From contig NZ_JACAAX010000005.1 of assembly GCF_013377085.1 (NCBI RefSeq), forward strand, positions 18,547-82,546: a stretch of 64,000 bases of DNA, written 5' to 3'. Source of the stretch: Rhodoplanes sp. (lineage in GTDB: Bacteria > Pseudomonadota > Alphaproteobacteria > Rhizobiales > Xanthobacteraceae). The notes beneath the pieces are model-generated. The model did no database searches, was not told the DNA's origin, and saw nothing but the letters and a program-made list of their open reading frames with translations. The stretch's first letter is position 1. Every line of letters starts with the position of its first letter. A program made the position numbers and the translations under genes. This document shows, in pieces, positions 54,705 to 63,856 of the stretch.

Positions 54705-55733
54705 TCACTTCCCCCAGGACAGGAACAGGCCGACGTCGCCGGGCACGCCGTCCGGGAAGTCGACGATGCGGGCCGTGAGGCCGAAGCCCTTGGACCGCAG
54801 CTCCTCCTGCCAGCGCAGGAACACCCGGGCCGCCAGGCCGCGCAGCGTCGCCGGCCATTCCGGATCGGGGACGTTGATGGCGCGGCCGTGATCGGTGCAC
54901 AGCTCGCACGGGAAGCGCAGCAGCATGTGCTCGGTCTCGCCCTTCTCGGCGGCGACCTGCGCCTCGTGAATCATCCGGCTCCAGGCGGCGTCGGTCAGCT
55001 CGGCGGCCAGCATCTCGCTCGCCTCGTGTTGCCGCTTCTCCTGCGCCTGCCGGTGCGTGTCCGAACGCAGCGTCGACTCGTCCTTCTCGTGCCGCTCGAC
55101 AAGGCCGCGGAAGCTGGAGGCCGACAGGCCGGGGCCGGTCGCTGGAGGCGGCGCGGCCTTGGCGGCCGACGCGGCGTCTCCGGCGATCTTCTGCTTCATG
55201 CGGGCCTGCAGGGCCGTCAGGTGCTCCTCTGCCGCCTGCAGGCTGTCGGGCGTGCGCTCGCTCGGCGGCGGCGCGGCGGTCGAACCGTTGCCGGCGATGG
55301 CCCTGACGAGGTCGGCACGGCTGACGATGCCCAGCATCCTGCCGTTGCTCAGCACCGGGGCGCGCTTGATTCGCTTGCCGGCGAGCACGCCGGCGACCTC
55401 GATGATGTCGGCGTCCTCCGGGACGGTGATCACCGGCGACGTCATGATGTCGCGGGCGACGCGCTTGTCCTTCTCCAGATGGGCGACGAACTCGGCATTG
55501 AGCTCCTCGCCCTCGGAGAGCATCCGCAGCCACCAGTCGCGGCGGGCGTCGCGGTCGTGCTCGTCGCGCGGAATCAGGTCGCCCTCGCTCACCATGCCGA
55601 GCAGCAAGCCGGCCTCGTCGACCACCGGCACGGCGCTGATTCCGTTCTGGTGCAACAGTTTGGCGATCACGCGTGCGGGCGCATCGGGCTCCACCGTGAT
55701 CACGGTGCGGGTCATGATGTCGGCGGCTTTCAC
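54705..55733 (-). CDS. CBS-pair protein with C-terminal domain of unknown function
   Basis: 342 residues from GTG at 55733. Two CBS motifs form a Bateman module (residues about 7-60 and 95-150; I-M-T-R-T-V-I-T-V, V-S-E-G-D-L, I-M-T-S-P-V-I-T-V and V-S-R-A-D-L-V-R are visible), normally binding adenosyl ligands. An Ala/Gln-rich linker (about 155-230) leads to a C-terminal domain (about 240-342) with two Cys (C-E-L-C) that I cannot name. CBS-plus-C-terminal proteins of this shape are frequent in Hyphomicrobiales and may regulate in response to energy charge. Follows the uncharacterised cassette but not overlapping it. Confidence 0.8.
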   Translation of the reverse strand: MKAADIMTRTVITVEPDAPARVIAKLLHQNGISAVPVVDEAGLLLGMVSEGDLIPRDEHDRDARRDWWLRMLSEGEELNAEFVAHLEKDKRVARDIMTSPVITVPEDADIIEVAGVLAGKRIKRAPVLSNGRMLGIVSRADLVRAIAGNGSTAAPPPSERTPDSLQAAEEHLTALQARMKQKIAGDAASAAKAAPPPATGPGLSASSFRGLVERHEKDESTLRSDTHRQAQEKRQHEASEMLAAELTDAAWSRMIHEAQVAAEKGETEHMLLRFPCELCTDHGRAINVPDPEWPATLRGLAARVFLRWQEELRSKGFGLTARIVDFPDGVPGDVGLFLSWGK

Positions 55734-55932
55734 GGGTCCAGTCCTGTCTGTTTTCCGGTGCCGGGGAGGCGGGTGGTCGAGGGTATGCCGTGGTCCATCA
55801 ATGGCTATCCGAGCCGGATCGGATCACTTTGACGTAGAGCAAGATTTCCGTCTTCGATAGAGCTACGATGCTCGCAGGCGGCGCGCGTCCGCGCCAAGAC
55901 CGCCGCATATCCACATTCTAGGGAGACGGGTC

Positions 55933-57360
55933 ATGAAAGGAACGAGCGTGCGCAATACGACCTGGGACGAACTGGAGGTGGGCGCAACGGCCGCCCTCGA
56001 CAGGACGTGCACGGCCCAAGACATGTTTCTGTTTGCGCACGTTTCCGGGAATCTCAATCCCGTCACGCTTCCGAGCAGTCCCGACCAGGCCAACCAGGGC
56101 GAGCCGGTGGCGCCCTCCCTGTGGGTGGGCTCGCTGGTGTCGGCCGTGCTCGGCAACCTGCTGCCCGGGCCCGGCACCGTCTATCGGGCGCAGAGCTTCA
56201 ATTTCGTCGAGCGGGTCCGCATCGGCTCGCGCCTGCGCATCGAGGTCAAGTGCATCGAGAAGCGGGAGAAGCCGCTCGCCTTGTTCGAGACCACGGTGCG
56301 CGAGGAAGACGGGCGGGTGGTCGTCCAAGGCATTGCCGAGGTCGACGCGCCGCTGACCACCATCGTCACCGAGGCGCAGGATCTGCCGCACATCATCCTC
56401 GACGAGCACGATCATTTCGCCCCGCTGATCGCCGTGGCGAAGCGCCTGCCGCCGTTACCGACCGCGGTGCTCGGTCCCGACGACCGGCATGCGCTGGGCG
56501 GTGCCGTGCTGTCGGCCGAGGAGGGGCTGATCGTGCCGATCCTGGTCGGCGACGGCGGCCGCATCCGCGCCGCCGCCAAGGATCTCGGGGTCGATATCGG
56601 CCGCTTCGAGCTGATCGACGTGTCCGACGATCGCGAGGCCTCCAAGCGGGCCGTCGCCCTGGTCAACACCGGCAAGGCCGCGGCCCTGATGAAGGGCAAT
56701 GTCAGTGCCGAGGCGCTGCTCGGCGCCGTCATGAAGCGCGACGGCGGACTGCGCGGCGTGCGCCGGCTCAGCCACGCCTTCGTGCTCGACGTGCCGACGC
56801 TCGACCATCTCCTGTTCATCACCGACTGCGCCATCAACATCGCGCCGGACCTCACCACCAAGGTCGACATCGTCCAGAACGGCATCGACCTCGCACGCGC
56901 CTGCGGCATCGAGACGCCGCGTGTCGGCGTGCTGTCGGCGGTCGAGACCGTGAATCCCAACATCCCCTCGACGCTCGACGCCGCGGCCCTGTCCAAGATG
57001 GCCGAGCGCGGCCAGATCAAGGGCGGCATCGTCGACGGCCCGCTCGCCATGGACAACGCCATGGACGTCACGGCCGCGCGCACCAAGGGCATCACCTCGC
57101 TGGTCGCCGGCCGGGCCGAGGTGCTGATCGTCCCCAACCTCGAATCCGGCAACATGCTGGCCAAGGAGCTGACCTTCGTGGCCCGCGCCGAGTCGGCCGG
57201 CCTCGTGGTCGGCGCCCGGGTCCCGATCATCCTCACCAGCCGGGCCGACAACGACCGCGCCCGCCTCGCCTCCTGCGCGCTGGCGCAGCTCTACATCTAT
57301 TGGTGCCGGACGGGGCGCTCGGCCTGCACGATCCCGGTATTGCCCAAAGCGGCCGAGTGA
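55933..57360 (+). CDS. MaoC-like domain fused to phosphate acetyl/butyryltransferase
   Basis: 475 residues from ATG at 55933 (GGGAGA upstream). The N-terminal hot-dog domain (about 10-135) resembles MaoC enoyl-CoA hydratase, but the catalytic D-x-N-P-x-H motif reads N-L-N-P-V-T (N40, T45), so hydratase activity is doubtful. The C-terminal PTA/PTB domain (about 160-465) contains T-G-K-A-A-A-L-M-K-G-N and the A-G-R-A-E-V-L-I-V-P-N-L-E-S-G-N-M-L-A-K motif. Such fusions are annotated as bifunctional enoyl-CoA hydratase/phosphate acetyltransferase and may act in acyl-CoA to acyl-phosphate conversion in short-chain metabolism. No acetate kinase gene adjoins it. Confidence 0.88.
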   Translation: MKGTSVRNTTWDELEVGATAALDRTCTAQDMFLFAHVSGNLNPVTLPSSPDQANQGEPVAPSLWVGSLVSAVLGNLLPGPGTVYRAQSFNFVERVRIGSRLRIEVKCIEKREKPLALFETTVREEDGRVVVQGIAEVDAPLTTIVTEAQDLPHIILDEHDHFAPLIAVAKRLPPLPTAVLGPDDRHALGGAVLSAEEGLIVPILVGDGGRIRAAAKDLGVDIGRFELIDVSDDREASKRAVALVNTGKAAALMKGNVSAEALLGAVMKRDGGLRGVRRLSHAFVLDVPTLDHLLFITDCAINIAPDLTTKVDIVQNGIDLARACGIETPRVGVLSAVETVNPNIPSTLDAAALSKMAERGQIKGGIVDGPLAMDNAMDVTAARTKGITSLVAGRAEVLIVPNLESGNMLAKELTFVARAESAGLVVGARVPIILTSRADNDRARLASCALAQLYIYWCRTGRSACTIPVLPKAAE

Positions 57361-57636
57361 GACGGCTGGACGGCCGCACTGACGGACGGCACATGGCGGG
57401 TGGCCTGATGGCCGCCCGGCTGGCCTGCGCCGATACCTTGCAGGCCCGGTGAGCCATCGCTAGCCTCGGTGGTGGGACGCGTTCGACGAAAGCGGATGCC
57501 GGTTTTGCGTCCGAACGCGCTCCGAGAGTTGATGGATAGAGCGTTTTCTTCACGCGAGCCGCCGTCCATGTCGCCTGGAAACGCTCTGGACGTGGCACCC
57601 GCGCCGCCCGCCGGCCGGGAGTCCCGGAGGAGATCG

Positions 57637-59226
57637 ATGCCGATCACCCCCGCCGACTGGCGATCCGGGCCGCTCCGGCGGGCCGTTTCGATCGCGGTCG
57701 TGGCCGGCTCGCTGGTCGCCTCGCTGGTCGCCTCGCTGGTGCCGGCCGGCACGGCCGCGCAGCCCGCCGCGATCCCTCCGAACCAGACGGCCCCGGCGGT
57801 CGCGACGCCCGACGCGACGATCGCGGCCGACTTCGCCGCCGTCTCGGCCGCCGCGGCCGCCAGTCACCGCGCCCTGGCACCGCTCGACCGGGCGCTCGCG
57901 GCGTTGGCGGCGCGGCGCGGGGCGGTCGCCGCCGACCTCGGCTTCGATCGCGCCCGGGCCGCTCTGCGGCGCCACGACGAAGCGCTGGCGCGGTTCGCAG
58001 GCTTCGTCGCGCTGACGCCGTCCTGGCGCGACGCCGGACACGAGGTCGCAGCCGTGCTCGCGGCCGTGCGGCCGGAGGATGTCGACGCGCTCGCCGCCGC
58101 CACCGGCGGTGCCTCGGGCGAGGACGCGGCCACGCCGCTCGCCGCCTATCGGCAGGCCGTCGGGGCGCTCGGCGCGGCCGGCGGGTCGCTCATCGAGCAC
58201 CTGCGGGCGCGCCGCGAGCAGGACCGCCTCGGCGGCGACGCGCGTGGCGGCAAGGACGATCCGCGCTATCGCCAGCTCGTCGCCCAGTACGGCGAGACCT
58301 TGGCCGACGCGTCGGTCTACGTGCCGTCGTCGCCGCCGGAGCTGTTTCGTCCGCGCGTCGCGCCGCCCGAAAGGGTGTTCGACGTGGCGCTGCTCTGGGA
58401 CGAGCAGGATGCCGAGTGGTACCGGCTGCCCGCCGACGTTCCGGTCGAGGAGATGTTCCGCGACGTCTTCATCGCCTCCGGCAAGCGGCCGACGCCGGGC
58501 CAGCTCAAATACCTCGCCGGCATCTCGGCCCAGGTGACATTGCGGGCTGCCACGCTCGATGCGCTGGCGGAGTATCTTCAGGCGGCCGCCGGCGGCGACG
58601 GGCCGGCCGCGCAGGCCTTCGCCCGCGCGGCCGACAGTGCCGCCATCCGGGCGGCCCTGGCAGAGCCGTGGCGGCTGCGGGCCCGCTACGTCTACGACGC
58701 CGCCCACCGGGCCTGGATGCTCGGCGCGGTCGACCAGGTCCGGCGCGATCTGGTCGCGCAGGGGGCGCCGGCCGCGGCTGCGCTGAAGACCCTCGACGAC
58801 ACGCTGGAGCGCTACGGCCTGACGCTCGACTCGCAATGGGCCGCGGCGGTGCCGCCCGCGGTCGCCGACGTGCGGGTGACGGCATGGTTCGCCGACGATC
58901 CGGGGACCCGCTTCGTCAGCACCTGGCGGTTCGACAAGGACGCCGTGCGGATCGAGATCGACCAGGGCCGGGCCACCGGGGTGCGGCGTGGCAACACGGT
59001 GCAGACCGAGGGGTCGATCCCGGGCCGCAACTGCACGGCGACCGACACCCGCACGTTCGCGCCGAACGGCACGCTGACGTTCTCGGCGAGCTATTCCTGC
59101 GTGCGCGACGACGGGATCGTCGACGTCAACAACCGCGTCGGCGCCGGCACCTGGGAGCTGGTCGGCGCCGCCAAGCCCTCCGCCGGGCCGCGGCCGGCGC
59201 CGGCGCCGCGCCAGCGGTCGCGCTGA
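57637..59226 (+). CDS. Exported Ala-rich protein of unknown function
   Basis: 529 residues from ATG at 57637 (GGAGGAG upstream; the frame runs further left but without family features). A signal peptide (G-S-L-V-A-S-L-V-A-S-L-V-P-A-G-T-A-A) is followed by a helical Ala/Arg-rich region (about 50-280) and a C-terminal beta-rich domain (about 420-510) with N-C-T-A-T-D-T-R-T-F and S-Y-S-C, two Cys that may be disulfide-bonded. The signal region holds a tandem 12-bp repeat (GTCGCCTCGCTG). No known domain. Probably periplasmic; function not assignable. Confidence 0.7.
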   Translation: MPITPADWRSGPLRRAVSIAVVAGSLVASLVASLVPAGTAAQPAAIPPNQTAPAVATPDATIAADFAAVSAAAAASHRALAPLDRALAALAARRGAVAADLGFDRARAALRRHDEALARFAGFVALTPSWRDAGHEVAAVLAAVRPEDVDALAAATGGASGEDAATPLAAYRQAVGALGAAGGSLIEHLRARREQDRLGGDARGGKDDPRYRQLVAQYGETLADASVYVPSSPPELFRPRVAPPERVFDVALLWDEQDAEWYRLPADVPVEEMFRDVFIASGKRPTPGQLKYLAGISAQVTLRAATLDALAEYLQAAAGGDGPAAQAFARAADSAAIRAALAEPWRLRARYVYDAAHRAWMLGAVDQVRRDLVAQGAPAAAALKTLDDTLERYGLTLDSQWAAAVPPAVADVRVTAWFADDPGTRFVSTWRFDKDAVRIEIDQGRATGVRRGNTVQTEGSIPGRNCTATDTRTFAPNGTLTFSASYSCVRDDGIVDVNNRVGAGTWELVGAAKPSAGPRPAPAPRQRSR

Positions 59227-59250
59227 GACGCGCGCCCGACCGGGCGAAAC

Positions 59251-60300
59251 TCACGCCGCGGCGGCTTCGGCCACGCTCCAGCCCAGCGCCTCGTCGGACC
59301 CGAATGCCCGCAGGCTGCCTTCGCCCGGCACCGCGACCTCGACGGGCGCGGCCGGCGGCGTATCGACCAGCGTCACGCGCTCCTCGTTCGGCGGCAGGCC
59401 ATAGAAGGCCGGCCCGTTGAGCGACGCGAAGGCCTCGAGCTTGTCCAGCGCGTTCTCCTGCGCGAACACGGTGGCGTAGCATTCGAGCGCGGCGGGTGCG
59501 TTGAACAGGCCGGCGCAGCCGCACTCGGCCTCTTTCAGGTGGCGCAGATGCGGCGCCGTGTCGGTGCCGAGGAAGAACGATCGCTCGCCGCTCGTCGCCG
59601 CCGCCCGCACGGCGAGCCGGTGCTGTTCGCGCTTGGCGATCGGCAGGCAGTAATAGTGCGGCCTTATGCCGCCGCGAAAAATGGCGTTGCGGTTGATCAT
59701 CAGGTGCTGCGGCGTGATGGTGGCGCCGATCAGCGGACCGCCGGCGCGGACATAGTCGACCGCCTCCTTGGTGGTCACGTGCTCCATCACGACCTTGAGG
59801 CCGGGGAACCGCTTTCGCGTCGGGTCGAGCACCCGCTCGATGAACACCGCCTCGCGATCGAAGATGTCGACCGTCTGGTCGTTGACCTCGCCGTGCACCA
59901 GGAGCGGCATGCCGGCCTTCTCCATCGCCGCGAGCACCGAAAAAATGCGGGCGACGTCGGTGACGCCGTGGCTCGAATTGGTGGTGGCGTTCGCCGGATA
60001 GAGCTTTGCCGCCGTGAAGACGCCGTCGCGATGGCCGGCGATCAGGTCGGCCGGGTCGGTCGCGTCGGTGAGATAGCAGGTCATCAGCGGCGTGAAGTTC
60101 ACGCCCGCCGGGATCGCAGCACGGACGCGCTCGCGATAGGCCGCGGCCATTGCGGCCGTGGTCACGGGCGGCGTGAGGTTCGGCATCACGATGGCGCGGC
60201 CGAAGCGGCGCGCCGTGATCGGGACGACGGTGCGCAACACCGCGCCGTCACGGAAATGAACGTGCCAGTCGTCCGGACGCCGGAGCGTGATCGACGCCAT
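59251..60300 (-). CDS. pyrC: Dihydroorotase, class II
   Basis: 349 residues. Binuclear metal residues: H13 and H15 in [10 protein letters not shown], carbamylated K99 in F-T-A-A-K-L-Y-P, H136 in V-H-G-E-V, H174 in M-E-H-V-T-T, and catalytic D247 in G-T-D-T-A-P-H. It matches the E. coli PyrC type (about 350 residues) rather than the class I enzyme fused to PyrB. Cyclises carbamoyl aspartate to dihydroorotate in pyrimidine synthesis. Divergent from the CHAT-protein gene over 500 bp. Confidence 0.95.
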   Translation of the reverse strand: MASITLRRPDDWHVHFRDGAVLRTVVPITARRFGRAIVMPNLTPPVTTAAMAAAYRERVRAAIPAGVNFTPLMTCYLTDATDPADLIAGHRDGVFTAAKLYPANATTNSSHGVTDVARIFSVLAAMEKAGMPLLVHGEVNDQTVDIFDREAVFIERVLDPTRKRFPGLKVVMEHVTTKEAVDYVRAGGPLIGATITPQHLMINRNAIFRGGIRPHYYCLPIAKREQHRLAVRAAATSGERSFFLGTDTAPHLRHLKEAECGCAGLFNAPAALECYATVFAQENALDKLEAFASLNGPAFYGLPPNEERVTLVDTPPAAPVEVAVPGEGSLRAFGSDEALGWSVAEAAAA

Positions 60301-60802
60301 GAGATCTCTCGTGGTCGTTGCAGGGCGCGCCCGGCACGATGTGCGGGGCGCAATCGGTCGCCGTCGGGCGACGGCCCCCGGACCCTACGACCGCGGCGGG
60401 CGGGGATCAACGTCTTGTCGGGGCGAGCGGGTTGCCTGCCATCGCCCGGGGTGGCGCCGCACAGTGGCGGCTTGGTCCGGGGGCGTTCCAGAACGGCCGT
60501 CTGGCGGGCTCGCCTGAAGCTCGCCCCGGTCTTGAAGGCGACACGGCCACGACCGCTCACAAGACCGCTCATAGGCCCCGCCCGTCGTGCCCGAAGGGGA
60601 CCGATCGCAACGCCGTTGGGCGACGTCCGCGATTGCTCAGGCTGCTTTTGTCGGGCGTCGGCGGTCCTTTGAACCGGCTGCGCTTGGGAAGCGTCCAAGG
60701 CAGCGAGGCTCGGCGGCAACAACGCCGGGATCGAGCGTGTGGCCCTGACTGCACACGCTCGAAAACCTCGACGCATCGGATTCCTTTGGCGCGCGAGCCA
60801 TC
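60301..60802. other. Divergent region between pyrC and the CHAT gene
   Basis: 500 bases without a supportable gene; short overlapping frames lack family features. Promoters for both directions are presumed. Confidence 0.4.
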
Positions 60803-63373
60803 ATGACCCACCGCAATCGACTGGCGCTGATGATATGTGTGGCCCTGGCTGCGGGCACCGGCTCGGCCGATCGGGTGTCGGCGGAAGGCCTCGGGGCGCA
60901 GAGCGCGCGAATCAACGCGCTCGGCGGCGCCGGAAAATATGCCGAAGCGATTCCGCTTGCGGAAGCCATGCTGGCGAGCCTCGAGAAGGGGCCGCCGACA
61001 AAGGATCTCGCCGGCGCGACGAACAACCTCGCGCAGCTCTACGGCGCCGTCGGCCGCGACGCAGAGGCCGAGCCGCTGTTCAAGCGCGCGATCGCGATCA
61101 TGGAAAAGGCGGTCGGACTGGACTCGGTCGAAATCGCACCCGAGCTCAACAATCTCGCCGCGCTTTATCAGCGCCAGCAGCGCTATGCCGACGCCGAGCC
61201 GCTGTTCCGGCGGGTGCTCGCCCTGTCGGAGAAACAGCTTCCGTCGACACATCCAGATCGGGGCCGCGCCCTCAACAATCTCGCCACCAACTTCGAGCGG
61301 CAGGATCGCCATTCCGAGTCCGAGCCGCTATTCAGGCGGGCGCTCGCGCTCTACGAGAAGGTGGCGGGTCCGGAAAACCCGGCCGTGGCGACCGTGCTCA
61401 ACAATCTCGGCCAGGTCGTCAAGGCCGAAGGGCGATACGACGAGGCCGCGCCTCTGATCAGGCGCTCGCTCGCCATCCGTGAGAAGGTGCTCGGCAAGAC
61501 CCATCCGGATGTCGCGCGTTCGCTGAACAACCTCGCCGACCTGTTTCAACGCAAGGGCCGTTTCGCCGATGCCGAGCCGCTGTTCAAGCGGTCGCTCGCG
61601 ATCCGCGACGCCACCGTCGGCCCCGATCATCCGGACACCGCGGCCGCCGTCGACAATCTGGCGTCGCTCTATCTGGCCGAAGGCCGCATCGCCGACGCTT
61701 TGCCGCTCGAGGAACGCCTGATCGCCGTCGGCCGCGCGCAGACGCGGATCGCGTTGCCGGTGCTGTTCGGCGCGCAACAGCTCGGGATGATGCCGCGCGA
61801 GACGGCCCTCGACGCGGCCCTCGACGTGATCCAGCGCAGCACGCGGTCCTCGGCCGCGTCGGCGGTCGACAAGCTCGCGGTGAGGCTCGCCGCCGGAACC
61901 GACCGTCTCGCCGAACTGGTTCGGAAGGACCAGGATCTCGCGAGCGAGGCGGAGCAACTCGACAAGGCGATCATCGCGGGGCTTTCGAGGCAGGCGGGAC
62001 GCGATCCGGCCGTGGCCCAGCGCGGGCGGGAACGGCTCGCCGTCGTCGCACGAGAGCGTGCGGCCCTACAGAAAACCTTGGCCGTCGAGTTTCCCGACTA
62101 TGCCGCCCTGTCGAATCCCTTGTCGCTCAAACAGCGGGAGGTCCAGACGCTTTTGTCCGGCGACGAGGCGATGGTGCTGTTCGCGCTCGGCGACAAGGAG
62201 AGCTTCGTCATCGCCCTGACGCGTGACAATGTCGACTGGCAGACGGTTCCGCTCGGGGCGGGCGCTGTGACCGAGAAGGTCGTGGCGTTCCGTAGAGGTC
62301 TCGATCTCGGTCGGACGAGCGATGCATCGGGAAACTCGCAGCCGTTCGACCTGGCGCTCGCCAACGAGCTCTACGCGGCCCTGATCGGCCCGGTCGAGAC
62401 GCTGGTCGCGGGCAAACGCAGCCTGTTGATTGCGCCGGCCGGCGTCCTGACGGCTTTGCCGTTCCATCTGCTCGTGACGTCGATGTCGCCGGCTGCCGTG
62501 CCCGAAGCGATCGAAGGCTATCGCGCGGCGGACTGGCTCCTGAAGCGTCATGCGGTGTCGGTGCTGCCGTCGGTCGGAAGCCTGAAGGCGCTCCGCGGCT
62601 ATGCCCAGCGCGATCGAGCCCCGAAACCGATGACCGGCTTCGGCGACCCGCTGTTCGACCCCTCGGACCTCGGCAGGGAAAACCGCTTTGCCACGCGTAG
62701 CGTGCCCGTCATCGCCTACACGGACTTCTGGAAGGGAGCGGGTGTCGATCGTGCGAGGCTCGCCGAAGCATTGCCGCAGCTTCCGGAAACGGCCGACGAG
62801 TTGACCGCGGTCGCCCGGGACCTCGCGGCCTCGGTGTCCGACATCCATCTCGGCGTCGACGCGAGCGAGACCACGGTGAAGCGGCTGGCCCTGACCGACT
62901 ACCGCGTCGTCTACTTCGCCACCCATGGCCTGGTGGCAGGCGACGTCAAGGGCGTTGCCGAGCCGTCGCTCGCGCTTTCGATCCCGCCGCAGCCGTCCGC
63001 GTTCGATGATGGCCTGCTGACGGCAAGCGAGGTCGCCCAACTGAAGCTCAATGCCGACTGGGTCGTGCTGTCCGCCTGCAACACGATTGCCGGCGACAAG
63101 CCGGGTGCCGAGGCGCTGTCGGGGCTGGCGCGGACCTTTTTCTACGCCGGTGCGCGGGCCCTGCTGGTCACGCATTGGGCGGTCGATTCGGAGGCGGCGG
63201 CCCGTCTCACGACGTCGACGTTCGACCTGCTCAAGGCCGAGCCCGCGATCGGGCGTGCGGAGGCGCTGCGGCGCGCGATGCTCGGCCTTCTGAACGACAG
63301 CTCGTCGTCGAAATACGCTTATCCTGCCTTTTGGGGATCGTTCGCCCTCATTGGCGAAGGGGCTGTCCGCTGA
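60803..63373 (+). CDS. Exported TPR-CHAT protein (caspase-like peptidase fold)
   Basis: 856 residues. Signal peptide (L-A-L-M-I-C-V-A-L-A-A-G, cleavage after V-S-A). Seven or so 42-residue TPRs of the Nphp3/kinesin-light-chain type follow (about 38-315; repeated N-N-L-A-x-L-Y and A-E-P-L-F-x-R). The C-terminal CHAT domain (about 570-850) keeps the caspase-like dyad: H708 in F-A-T-H-G-L and C759 in S-A-C-N-T. The usual C-terminal F-Y-A-G-A-R-A-L-L-V-T-H-W is present. CHAT proteins are separase-related proteases, some acting in gasdermin- or CRISPR-linked defence; this one is exported and single-gene, so its substrate is unknown. Divergent from pyrC. Confidence 0.9.
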   Translation: MTHRNRLALMICVALAAGTGSADRVSAEGLGAQSARINALGGAGKYAEAIPLAEAMLASLEKGPPTKDLAGATNNLAQLYGAVGRDAEAEPLFKRAIAIMEKAVGLDSVEIAPELNNLAALYQRQQRYADAEPLFRRVLALSEKQLPSTHPDRGRALNNLATNFERQDRHSESEPLFRRALALYEKVAGPENPAVATVLNNLGQVVKAEGRYDEAAPLIRRSLAIREKVLGKTHPDVARSLNNLADLFQRKGRFADAEPLFKRSLAIRDATVGPDHPDTAAAVDNLASLYLAEGRIADALPLEERLIAVGRAQTRIALPVLFGAQQLGMMPRETALDAALDVIQRSTRSSAASAVDKLAVRLAAGTDRLAELVRKDQDLASEAEQLDKAIIAGLSRQAGRDPAVAQRGRERLAVVARERAALQKTLAVEFPDYAALSNPLSLKQREVQTLLSGDEAMVLFALGDKESFVIALTRDNVDWQTVPLGAGAVTEKVVAFRRGLDLGRTSDASGNSQPFDLALANELYAALIGPVETLVAGKRSLLIAPAGVLTALPFHLLVTSMSPAAVPEAIEGYRAADWLLKRHAVSVLPSVGSLKALRGYAQRDRAPKPMTGFGDPLFDPSDLGRENRFATRSVPVIAYTDFWKGAGVDRARLAEALPQLPETADELTAVARDLAASVSDIHLGVDASETTVKRLALTDYRVVYFATHGLVAGDVKGVAEPSLALSIPPQPSAFDDGLLTASEVAQLKLNADWVVLSACNTIAGDKPGAEALSGLARTFFYAGARALLVTHWAVDSEAAARLTTSTFDLLKAEPAIGRAEALRRAMLGLLNDSSSSKYAYPAFWGSFALIGEGAVR

Positions 63374-63496
63374 AGTCCAGACGACGCATGGGGGCTGTTT
63401 CGGTCGCTGACTGCGCCCCTCCGGCGACAGTGGCAGGGGGATTCCACGGCGGTCGCCCACACGATCGAAGATCGCCTTTGCCGGCGCCGCGTGTGG

Positions 63497-63832
63497 TCAG
63501 GCGCGCGGATGCACCAGGGGAGGGTGCTGCGGATCGGCGGCGACGCCGCGCCGGACCCACGCGCTGAACGCCGCCTCGCAGGCCCGGCGCATCGACGGGG
63601 TGGCGGCGCAGGTGGCGGCCTTGTCGCAGTCCGGCACGGCCGTGCAGCGCCCGGGCAGTGTCGTGGGCAGTGTCGGGCGGGCCACCGAAGCGAGGCTGAA
63701 CGGCCGCTCGCGAGCGCCGGGATCGAGCCGACCGCTGTCGACGGATGTGGCCGCGGGGGCGGACCGGAGGGGCAGGGATCGAAAGAACGGCGTCGTCATG
63801 CGCGGGGGCGCTCCAGTGTCGGTAATTCGCAT
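63497..63832 (-). CDS. Small Cys-containing hypothetical protein
   Basis: 111 residues from ATG at 63832, or about 100 from the in-frame ATG at 63799. Four Cys in the second half (G-R-C-T-A-V-P-D-C-D-K-A-A-T-C, then R-A-C-E) suggest disulfides or metal binding, but no known family. No confident signal peptide. Convergent with the CHAT gene. May be real or a frame in GC-rich DNA; the Cys spacing slightly favours a real protein. Confidence 0.4.
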   Translation of the reverse strand: MRITDTGAPPRMTTPFFRSLPLRSAPAATSVDSGRLDPGARERPFSLASVARPTLPTTLPGRCTAVPDCDKAATCAATPSMRRACEAAFSAWVRRGVAADPQHPPLVHPRA

Positions 63833-63856
63833 TATATGGTTTGGATTATGCGAATT

